Part shown: positions 1 to 4,645 of the stretch, piece after piece
How the letters are laid out: each line of letters starts with the position of its first letter
Position numbering within the stretch: position 1 is the first letter of the stretch
From: Chloroflexota bacterium
Lineage (GTDB): Bacteria > Chloroflexota > Anaerolineae > Anaerolineales > Anaerolineaceae
Length of the DNA: 5,521 nt
Direction of reading: 5' to 3'
Assembly: GCA_012800995.1 (NCBI GenBank)
Contig: JAAZIH010000259.1
Coordinates: 1 to 5,521, forward strand
Position numbers and translations under genes: made by a program
Notes under the pieces: generated by a model
Databases searched by the model: none
What the model was told of the DNA's origin: nothing
The model's input: only the letters and a program-made list of their open reading frames with translations

Positions 1-31
1 ATTAAAAGAAAAGAGCTCTTTTAGAGCTCTT
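1..31 (-). terminator. Rho-independent terminator of the NYN-LOTUS gene
   Basis: On the minus strand a 9-bp perfect stem (31-23 pairing with 19-11) closes a 3-nt loop and is followed by a T-rich tail (TTCTTTTAAT at 10-1). Each arm is the 8-bp palindrome AGAGCTCT. The TAA stop of the upstream gene (23-21) reaches into the loop, so the coding sequence and the terminator overlap. The opposite flank is also T-rich on the plus strand (TCTTTTG at 31-37), so the hairpin could stop transcription from both sides. Confidence 0.85.
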
Positions 32-782
32 CTTTTGATCTAATAATCATGATCGATTTACCAGGAACCTTTTTGAGGTCAAAAAAAGTCTTATGTTGTC
101 TTACCAGGCTGGCTAATTGCTTGGCACCGTAACTACGTGGATCAAAACCGGGGTCAATTCTGCGCAGAGAGGTGCCAACCTCAGAAAGGCTTGCCCAGTT
201 GTCATCATCGGTGCCGACCATTTCGATGGCACGGTTGATGTTTTCGATTAGTTCAATTTCCTCTGTGCTAAGTTTCGCGGCGGCTTGTTGTCTGGCGGCA
301 GCTTTTTTCTTTTGGCGAGCGCGTTCTTCGAGGTTTTCAGTATAGATAAATACTTCACAAGCTGAAACAAAGGCACGCGGTGTATTCTGTTTTCCAATGC
401 CGATGACGAGCTTGCCGCTTTCACGGATGCGCGTAGCCAAGCGGGTGTAGTCGCTGTCGCTGGAGACAAGACAAAATCCATCCACTAAATCCGTATGGAG
501 AATGTCCATGGCGTCAATAATCATGGCGGAGTCGGTTGAGTTTTTACCTGTTGTATAGCTAAATTGCTGAAAAGGCTGAAAAGCATAAGAATTGAGTGTT
601 TCTTTCCAGGATTTCATATGCGTGGTGGTCCAATCGCCATAGATGCGGCGGATGGTGGTATTGCCAAAGCGACTGGCTTCCACCACGATTTGTTCCATGA
701 GAGAAGCCTGGGCGTTATCACCATCAATAAGAATCGCGATACGTTTTTCAGTATTTCCGTTGTTTGTTGTAATATCTGTCAT
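21..782 (-). CDS. NYN/PIN-like domain protein with C-terminal OST-HTH/LOTUS domain
   Basis: This 253-residue protein is soluble, with no signal peptide or membrane segment. Residues about 12-148 form a NYN (LabA/DUF88, PIN-like) domain. LIDGDN gives acidic residues D20 and D22, STDSAMIID gives D84 and D90, and SSDSD gives D109 and D111; together these are the expected metal-binding carboxylates of a PIN-fold ribonuclease. Residues about 150-171 are a charged, Arg/Lys/Ala-rich linker, probably helical. Residues about 172-250 match an OST-HTH/LOTUS domain, including FDPRSYGAKQLASL and a closing beta strand; this domain binds RNA in characterised proteins. The family architecture points to RNA binding and possibly cleavage, but the target is unknown. 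The ATG at 782 is chosen because the NYN core starts 14 residues later. It has no proper Shine-Dalgarno sequence, and a perfect TATAAT sits only 6 nt upstream of it. msrA ends 30 bp upstream. A small overlapping frame, ATG GGG TTA TGA, meets the start as ATGA, but it would be transcribed only by read-through from msrA. Confidence 0.9.
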   Translation of the reverse strand: MTDITTNNGNTEKRIAILIDGDNAQASLMEQIVVEASRFGNTTIRRIYGDWTTTHMKSWKETLNSYAFQPFQQFSYTTGKNSTDSAMIIDAMDILHTDLVDGFCLVSSDSDYTRLATRIRESGKLVIGIGKQNTPRAFVSACEVFIYTENLEERARQKKKAAARQQAAAKLSTEEIELIENINRAIEMVGTDDDNWASLSEVGTSLRRIDPGFDPRSYGAKQLASLVRQHKTFFDLKKVPGKSIMIIRSKEEL

Positions 783-788
783 AACCCC

Positions 789-794
789 ATTATA
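789..794 (-). promoter_or_regulatory. Predicted -10 box (TATAAT) of the NYN-LOTUS gene
   Basis: A perfect TATAAT reads on the minus strand at 794-789, inside AGGTATAATGGG. Transcription starting about 7 nt downstream would begin at or next to the A of the ATG (782), predicting a leaderless mRNA. No good TTGACA-like -35 is visible 16-18 bp upstream: that region holds the msrA stop codon and reads GCTAAA at the 17-bp position. The 12 bp around this box are identical to those around the glnS -10 box. Confidence 0.55.
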
Positions 795-812
795 CCTGTA
801 AAAAAAGATGCT

Positions 813-1286
813 TTAGCGGCAGTAACAATCGTCATCAGAGACGACATTGTTTTTGGTGTAATAATCCTGGTGATAGTCTTCAGCTGGCCAAACCTGGCTG
901 GCAGGGCGTAGAACGGTTTGTATTTTTCCGGGATAAATGTTAGAAACGTCAACTGAAGCCATGACCTGTTCGGCAATGGCTTTTTGTTCTTCGTTAAGGT
1001 AGAAGATTGTGGATCGATATTGCTCGCCAAAGGTGTCAGATAGGATTGGGTTATGGGATTGAAAAAAGGCTTCAAGTAACTGCGCATAACTAATGATATC
1101 TGTATCGTAGTTCAACTGTATTGCTTCAACATGGCCAGTTTGTTGCCGACAGACTTGGGCATAACTGGGGTTTTCAACAGTGCCACCAGTATAGACAGCG
1201 AGAGTATCTGATACTCCATCCAGTGCTTTTAGTTTTGCTTGTAATCCCCAAAAACAACCACCTGCCAATAAGGCTTGCTCTAACAT
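813..1286 (-). CDS. msrA: Peptide-methionine (S)-S-oxide reductase MsrA
   Basis: A 157-residue cytoplasmic enzyme that reduces the S-epimer of methionine sulfoxide in proteins, normally recycled by thioredoxin. The family signature GGCFWG lies at residues 9-14, with the nucleophilic cysteine at C11. GHVEA places the conserved glutamate at E54, and GEQYRSTIFY (87-96) is the second family block. The C-terminus DCYCR supplies C154 and C156 as likely resolving cysteines. The loop between the conserved HNP and QYRS blocks is about five residues shorter than the usual HDPTxxNRQGND form. The ATG at 1286 is preferred because family proteins begin only a few residues before GGCFW, and GGAG (1300-1297) lies 10 nt upstream. 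A GTG at 1361 would add 25 residues and has its own AAGGA 6 nt upstream. That extension is basic with a short hydrophobic stretch and is not a clear signal peptide. The NYN-LOTUS gene follows after 30 bp with no terminator between, so read-through is possible. Confidence 0.93.
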   Translation of the reverse strand: MLEQALLAGGCFWGLQAKLKALDGVSDTLAVYTGGTVENPSYAQVCRQQTGHVEAIQLNYDTDIISYAQLLEAFFQSHNPILSDTFGEQYRSTIFYLNEEQKAIAEQVMASVDVSNIYPGKIQTVLRPASQVWPAEDYHQDYYTKNNVVSDDDCYCR

Positions 1287-1341
1287 ATAGCGTGATCTCC
1301 AAATAGGTTTTCGAATTTTAAATACTGTGCCAACTATAACA

Positions 1342-1360
1342 TGAAGAAGCGTTTTCTTCA
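1342..1360 (-). repeat. Small inverted repeat in the msrA 5' region
   Basis: On the minus strand TGAAGAA and TTCTTCA form a perfect 7-bp inverted repeat around a 5-nt spacer (AACGC). It lies just downstream of the TATAAT at 1367-1362, so a transcript from that box would start inside it. It could be an operator, a 5'-UTR hairpin, or a coincidence. If the GTG at 1361 were the true msrA start, it would be coding sequence. Confidence 0.35.
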
Positions 1361-1361
1361 C

Positions 1362-1367
1362 ATTATA
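1362..1367 (-). promoter_or_regulatory. Candidate proximal -10 box for msrA
   Basis: TATAAT reads on the minus strand at 1367-1362, within AAGGATATAATGTG. Its position would give a leader of about 65-70 nt before the ATG at 1286. The same six bases form the exact spacer between AAGGA (1372-1368) and a GTG codon (1361-1359), so this stretch acts either as a promoter for the short form or as part of the ribosome-binding region of a longer form. No clear -35 is seen. Confidence 0.4.
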
Positions 1368-1388
1368 TCCTTAGACACCATCGGTTAA

Positions 1389-1394
1389 ATTATA
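1389..1394 (-). promoter_or_regulatory. Candidate distal -10 box for msrA
   Basis: A second perfect TATAAT reads on the minus strand at 1394-1389, in GTGTATAATTTAACC. It would start transcription near 1382, upstream of both possible msrA start codons. No TTGACA-like -35 lies at the expected distance. The rest of the stretch from about 1395 to 1480 shows no gene; it holds only a weak 5-bp inverted repeat at 1440-1455. Confidence 0.4.
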
Positions 1395-1480
1395 CACTTG
1401 TCTGGGGTGAAAAAGTGCTTTATTGAAAACAATTAGTTAAGCAGGAAAGTCTGCTCCTTTTTGTGTGGGGTTGGGGGAAT

Positions 1481-1510
1481 AAAAAAGGTCGTAATGTTTC
1501 TATTACGACC
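1481..1510 (-). terminator. Rho-independent terminator after tRNA-Ile2
   Basis: On the minus strand GGTCGTAAT (1510-1502), a 6-nt loop and ATTACGACC (1495-1487) form a perfect 9-bp stem, followed at once by six T residues (1486-1481). The stem begins 14 nt after the tRNA discriminator base. It clearly ends the tRNA, or glnS-tRNA, transcript and insulates msrA. Confidence 0.93.
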
Positions 1511-1523
1511 ACGCGATTTTAGG

Positions 1524-1595
1524 TGGGCCCGGATGGATTCGAACCAACAACCAAGCGGTTATGAGCCGCCTGCTCCGCCATTGAGCTACGGGCCC
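1524..1595 (-). tRNA. tRNA-Ile2 (anticodon CAU, lysidine type)
   Basis: This 72-nt tRNA folds into a full cloverleaf: acceptor GGGCCCG/CGGGCCC (7 perfect pairs), D-arm GCTC/GAGC, anticodon arm GGCGG-CTCATAA-CCGCT, a 5-nt variable loop and a T-arm with loop TTCGAAT. The anticodon is CAU. It is assigned to Ile2, read as AUA after TilS converts C34 to lysidine, for two reasons. Pairs C4-G69 and C5-G68 match TilS determinants known from E. coli, and the run GCTCATAACCGCTTGGT resembles known Ile2 tRNAs. Initiator tRNA is excluded by the paired 1-72 position. Elongator tRNA-Met is the remaining alternative. Oddities are a U50-U64 mismatch in the T-stem, G instead of A at position 21, and a minimal 7-nt D-loop. 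The 3' end is ACCT after the acceptor stem, so CCA is not encoded and must be added. glnS lies 66 bp upstream on the same strand. Confidence 0.9.
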
Positions 1596-1606
1596 TTGAT
1601 GGAATG

Positions 1607-1655
1607 CAATCTTACCATAAAATAGTCCGATGTGGGAAATTTTATGGCAAGATTG
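1607..1655 (-). repeat. 17-bp hairpin between glnS and tRNA-Ile2
   Basis: The arms CAATCTTGCCATAAAAT (1655-1639) and ATTTTATGGTAAGATTG (1623-1607) pair over 17 bp with a 15-nt loop. In minus-strand RNA the only non-Watson-Crick position is a G-U pair; in plus-strand RNA it would be an A-C mismatch. The structure therefore favours function in the glnS-sense transcript. It begins 6 nt after the glnS TAA and ends 11 nt before the tRNA 5' end. No T-tract follows, so it is not a standard terminator. It may stabilise the glnS 3' end or guide RNase processing of a glnS-tRNA transcript. Confidence 0.8.
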
Positions 1656-1661
1656 TCGAGC

Positions 1662-3341
1662 TTACTTTTGCATCTTTGCCCAGCTATCCACCAGTGATAA
1701 GGTGCGTATCCAAATCGGTTTTTCGGGCGTGCTGGTGACATGGTCAAGCGTAAAGTAGCCATCGCGCACGAACTGATAGACTTCTCCGACCTTGGCATCA
1801 GCCAGAGAGGGTTCTAATTTTGCGTGGAGCACCTTGAGGGACCCTTTGTTGAAGTGATCCAAAAAGTCCTGATCCTCGGGTAGATCCTCAGGGTCTTTCT
1901 CCAGGAACATTTGCTCGTAAAGTCTGGTTTCTGCCTCAATCGCGTGTTTGGCGGAGACCCAGTGGATAGTACCACGCACTTTGCGCCCATCGGGCGATTG
2001 TCCACCGCGTGATTCGGGGTCATAGCTCACGTGAATCTCCACAATATTGCCCGCTTCATCCTTGACGATGTCTTTATATTGGATGTAGTACGCGTTCATC
2101 AGGCGCACTTCGCGTCCGGGACTAAGACGGAAGTATTTTTTCGGTGGTTCTTCCATGAAGTCATCAGCTTCAATGTAAATTTCTCGCGAGAAAGGCACCT
2201 TGCGGGTGGGGCTGTTTTCTGGGTCTTGTGGAAAGTCGGGAATGTTGAACCATTCTTCCTGATCTTCTGGGTAGTTATCAATAATGACCTTGACCGGCTC
2301 AAGAATAGCCATGCGACGTGGCGCGGTGAGGTTTAGTTCGTCGCGTACAACGTGTTCAAGGAGCTCGACCTCAATAACATTCTCGCTTTTAGCGACACCC
2401 ACAATCTCGATAAATTCTCGTATCGCTTTAGGAGGATAACCCCGACGACGCATTGCAGCCAAGGTGGGCATGCGAGGGTCAATCCAGCCATCAACTAAAC
2501 CAGCCTCAACCAGCCTACGTAATTTGCGTTTGCTCATCACGGTGTGGGTCAGATTGAGACGAGCGAATTCAATTTGCTGAGGGGCGAAAATCTCTAATTC
2601 CTGAATAAACCAGTCGTAAAGCGGACGATGGTTCTCGTACTCTAAAGAGCATAAGGAATGTGTAATGCCTTCAATCGAGTCGCTCTGACCATGCGCGAAA
2701 TCGTACATTGGGTAGATACACCATTCATCACCAGTTCGATGATGATGGGCATGCAATATGCGGTACATAACGGGGTCGCGCATATTGATGTTAGGTGATG
2801 CCATGTCGATTTTAGCGCGCAGGGTTAACTCGCCATCCTTGAATTCACCTGCCCGCATGCGCTGGAAGAGATCCAGGCTTTCCTCGATAGGTCGATCGCG
2901 CCAGGGGCTGTTTTTACCCGGCTCGGTGAGCGTGCCACGATATTCGCGGGTTTCTTCGGGGGTCAGTTCGTCAACATAAGCTTTGCCCTTTTTGATTAAC
3001 TTGATAGCCATCTCATAGAGTTGCTCAAAATAATCTGAGGCATAGTATTCGCGGTCACCCCAATCAAAACCGAGCCAGCGGATGTCTTCCTTAATAGCGT
3101 CAACGTACTCAACATCCTCTTTGACGGGATTGGTGTCGTCATAACGCAAATTTGTGATACCGCCATAATCTTCAGCAATGCCAAAATCGAGCACGAGTGC
3201 TTTTGCATGACCGATATGTAAATAACCGTTTGGCTCCGGAGGGAAACGGGTGTGCACCCTGCCACCAAAGCGACCGGTGCGGTTATGTTCATCAATGATT
3301 TCAGTGATAAAGTTTGATCTTCTTGGCGTTTCGTCTGTCAT
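1662..3341 (-). CDS. glnS: Glutaminyl-tRNA synthetase
   Basis: A 559-residue class I aminoacyl-tRNA synthetase that charges tRNA-Gln with glutamine using ATP; its length is close to E. coli GlnRS (about 554). The Rossmann catalytic domain carries [13 protein letters not shown] (residues 33-45, HIGH at 42-45), YDDTNP (67-72) and the KMSKS-equivalent VMSKR (268-272). Y213 in PMYDFAH and C231 in HSLCSLEY match the glutamine-pocket residues known as Y211 and C229 in E. coli, supporting GlnRS rather than GluRS. Residues from about 340 on match the two beta-barrel anticodon-binding domains, including [24 protein letters not shown] and [11 protein letters not shown]. The ATG at 3341 is chosen because AAGGAG (3353-3348) lies 6 nt upstream. 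An in-frame ATG at 3368 is rejected because it overlaps the -10 box. GlnRS means Gln-tRNA-Gln can be made directly in this organism. The downstream neighbour is tRNA-Ile2. Confidence 0.98.
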   Translation of the reverse strand: MTDETPRRSNFITEIIDEHNRTGRFGGRVHTRFPPEPNGYLHIGHAKALVLDFGIAEDYGGITNLRYDDTNPVKEDVEYVDAIKEDIRWLGFDWGDREYYASDYFEQLYEMAIKLIKKGKAYVDELTPEETREYRGTLTEPGKNSPWRDRPIEESLDLFQRMRAGEFKDGELTLRAKIDMASPNINMRDPVMYRILHAHHHRTGDEWCIYPMYDFAHGQSDSIEGITHSLCSLEYENHRPLYDWFIQELEIFAPQQIEFARLNLTHTVMSKRKLRRLVEAGLVDGWIDPRMPTLAAMRRRGYPPKAIREFIEIVGVAKSENVIEVELLEHVVRDELNLTAPRRMAILEPVKVIIDNYPEDQEEWFNIPDFPQDPENSPTRKVPFSREIYIEADDFMEEPPKKYFRLSPGREVRLMNAYYIQYKDIVKDEAGNIVEIHVSYDPESRGGQSPDGRKVRGTIHWVSAKHAIEAETRLYEQMFLEKDPEDLPEDQDFLDHFNKGSLKVLHAKLEPSLADAKVGEVYQFVRDGYFTLDHVTSTPEKPIWIRTLSLVDSWAKMQK

Positions 3342-3347
3342 AATTCT

Positions 3348-3353
3348 CTCCTT
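3348..3353 (-). promoter_or_regulatory. Shine-Dalgarno sequence of glnS
   Basis: AAGGAG reads on the minus strand at 3353-3348, with 6 nt before the ATG at 3341. It decides the start codon against the in-frame ATG 27 bp upstream, which has no ribosome-binding site and lies inside the predicted promoter. Confidence 0.85.
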
Positions 3354-3366
3354 ATGTGGCTTGCCC

Positions 3367-3372
3367 ATTATA
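3367..3372 (-). promoter_or_regulatory. Predicted -10 box (TATAAT) of glnS
   Basis: A perfect TATAAT at 3372-3367 lies inside AGGTATAATGGG. A start near 3360 gives a leader of about 20 nt that includes the Shine-Dalgarno sequence. At 17-bp spacing the -35 position reads TTCGTA, matching only 3 of 6 consensus bases, and overlaps the T-tract of the upstream terminator. Promoter and terminator are thus packed with almost no space between them. Confidence 0.6.
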
Positions 3373-3393
3373 CCTTATGCAAGCCTGATTACG

Positions 3394-3421
3394 AAAAAAG
3401 CCCTGAAAGTTCAGGGCTTTT
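3394..3421 (-). terminator. Rho-independent terminator of the fba-flavodiiron operon
   Basis: On the minus strand AAAAGCCCTGA pairs with TCAGGGCTTTT around a small 4-nt loop (3410-3407), and the T-run extends to 3394. It begins 22 nt after the flavodiiron stop codon. The A and T tails are symmetric, so it would also work on the plus strand, although no plus-strand gene is present here. Confidence 0.93.
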
Positions 3422-3442
3422 GCTTAGCTAAAAACTGTGGCT

Positions 3443-4645
3443 TCAGCCCTCTTTTGATTTTCTGGCAACTTGTTGAGCGATTTGCTGGATGGTTTGGATG
3501 TCATCGGGCTTGGCACAGCCGACAAATTCCAAGGCACCAGCTATCTCCCAATTCAATTTTTCAGCGTAAGTTTCAAAAACAGGTTGCGCGCCACCCGACC
3601 AGGCATAGCTGCCGAAGTAGCCTGCTACCTTGTTTTTAACGCTCTTAATTTCGGCAATATCCAGGGCCTGAACCATGGCGGGGAACATCGCACGTTCGTA
3701 AGTGGGACAAGCGATGAGGACGCCTTTTTTGGTCCATAATGACGGCAAGATAAAGCTTGGATGAACTGTGCTAACGTTAAAGACTTCTACTGGCACGCCT
3801 TCGTTCGTGATTGTTTGCAGGCAAGCTTCCATGGCACGTTCGGTGTTGCGATACATGGTGCCAAACAGCACGGTTACGCCTGGCTCGGTTTGTTCAGTAG
3901 CATATTTTGCCCATTGTTGATAAAGCGACACGATTCGCATGGGGTCTTTGCGCCAAATCAAGCCATGTGATGGCGCGATAATCTTGAATGGGTATACCGC
4001 GGCTTTGTCAATAGCCATTAAAGTGTTGCGGCTGAATGCGGCAACGATATTGGTGTAATACCTTAAGGCTTCTTTTTCATAGAAAGGCAGTTGGTCTTTG
4101 GCTTCATCGTCAAAAAGAACACCATCCAGGCTACCATAAGAGCCAAAGGCATCACAGCTAAACATGATTTCTTCCTCTTCCAGGTAAGTAATCATGGTTT
4201 CGGGCCAGTGTACCATCGGCGTGAAAAGGAAGCGCAAAGTGAATTTGCCAAGGCTGAGGGTGTCTTCGTGTTTGACAACCATGACCTTATCATCAACACA
4301 GTAGAAATCCTTGATCATCGAAATGGCTTTGCCCATACCCACAAAAGTTGCATTGGGAGCAAGCTGGCGAATGCGTAAAAGCGCGCCACTGTGGTCGGGT
4401 TCCATGTGGTTGACAATGATATAGTCTAATTTGCTGAGGTCAATGAGCTTTGATATTTGTTCAACAAAGTCGTCGGTGAAGCTTTCTTTCGAAAGGTCGA
4501 TTAAAGCATTTTTTTCATCCCGAATCAGGTAGCTGTTATATGAAACGCCTTGGTCAGAAACTGGCCAAAGCCCTTCAAAGAGATCGGTGGTACGGTCGTT
4601 AACGCCTACCCAGTAAATGTTTGGTCGAATTTCAACAGGTCGCAT
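3443..4645 (-). CDS. fprA: Class A flavodiiron protein (O2/NO reductase)
   Basis: A 400-residue cytoplasmic flavodiiron protein. The N-terminal metallo-beta-lactamase-like domain (about 1-250) carries the full diiron ligand set: H80, E82, D84 and H85 in NHMEPDH, H146 in MVHWPE, D165 in SCDAFGSYG and H227 in APSHG. The C-terminal flavodoxin domain (about 256-395) shows FMN-binding loops at FGTMYRNTERAM (261-272), CPTYERAMFP (313-322) and YFGSYAWSGG (343-352). There is no rubredoxin or flavin-reductase extension, so it is the simple class A form and needs a separate rubredoxin or similar donor, not seen here. Family members reduce O2 to water and/or NO to N2O and protect anaerobes; sequence alone does not settle the substrate. 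The ATG follows the fba stop codon with no gap, and a GGGG at the fba end 5 nt before the stop-start junction is a weak Shine-Dalgarno. Translation is probably coupled to fba. A strong terminator follows. Confidence 0.96.
   Translation of the reverse strand: MRPVEIRPNIYWVGVNDRTTDLFEGLWPVSDQGVSYNSYLIRDEKNALIDLSKESFTDDFVEQISKLIDLSKLDYIIVNHMEPDHSGALLRIRQLAPNATFVGMGKAISMIKDFYCVDDKVMVVKHEDTLSLGKFTLRFLFTPMVHWPETMITYLEEEEIMFSCDAFGSYGSLDGVLFDDEAKDQLPFYEKEALRYYTNIVAAFSRNTLMAIDKAAVYPFKIIAPSHGLIWRKDPMRIVSLYQQWAKYATEQTEPGVTVLFGTMYRNTERAMEACLQTITNEGVPVEVFNVSTVHPSFILPSLWTKKGVLIACPTYERAMFPAMVQALDIAEIKSVKNKVAGYFGSYAWSGGAQPVFETYAEKLNWEIAGALEFVGCAKPDDIQTIQQIAQQVARKSKEG

Noticed and set aside
564..911. 115-codon open frame on the plus strand
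   Set aside because: It is antisense to the NYN-LOTUS start and the msrA 3' end; both minus-strand genes have clear family motifs, so this frame is not supported.
1440..1455. AGCAG/CTGCT inverted repeat followed by CCTTTTT on the plus strand
   Set aside because: The stem is only 5 bp and there is no plus-strand gene for it to terminate. It is likely chance.
1524..1595. Initiator or elongator tRNA-Met
   Set aside because: Position 1-72 is a normal G-C pair, which excludes the initiator. The C4-G69 and C5-G68 pairs and the anticodon-arm context favour Ile2 over elongator Met, though this rests on known determinants, not a test.
1596..1661. Separate tRNA promoter inside the glnS-tRNA gap
   Set aside because: TAAGAT and TATTTT could be read as -10 boxes, but neither has a fitting -35, and both lie within the long hairpin.
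1586..1798. 70-codon minus-strand frame overlapping the tRNA and glnS end
   Set aside because: It overlaps the tRNA 5' arm and lies out of frame inside glnS, with no motif.
3339..3368. Alternative glnS start at the ATG at 3368
   Set aside because: This ATG is part of TATAATG, the predicted -10 box, and would not be transcribed from that promoter. The ATG at 3341 has a strong Shine-Dalgarno at ideal spacing.
3250..3639. 129-codon open frame on the plus strand
   Set aside because: It runs antisense through the glnS start, the terminator and the flavodiiron 3' end, has no recognisable domain and no ribosome-binding site of note. It is a shadow of real minus-strand genes.
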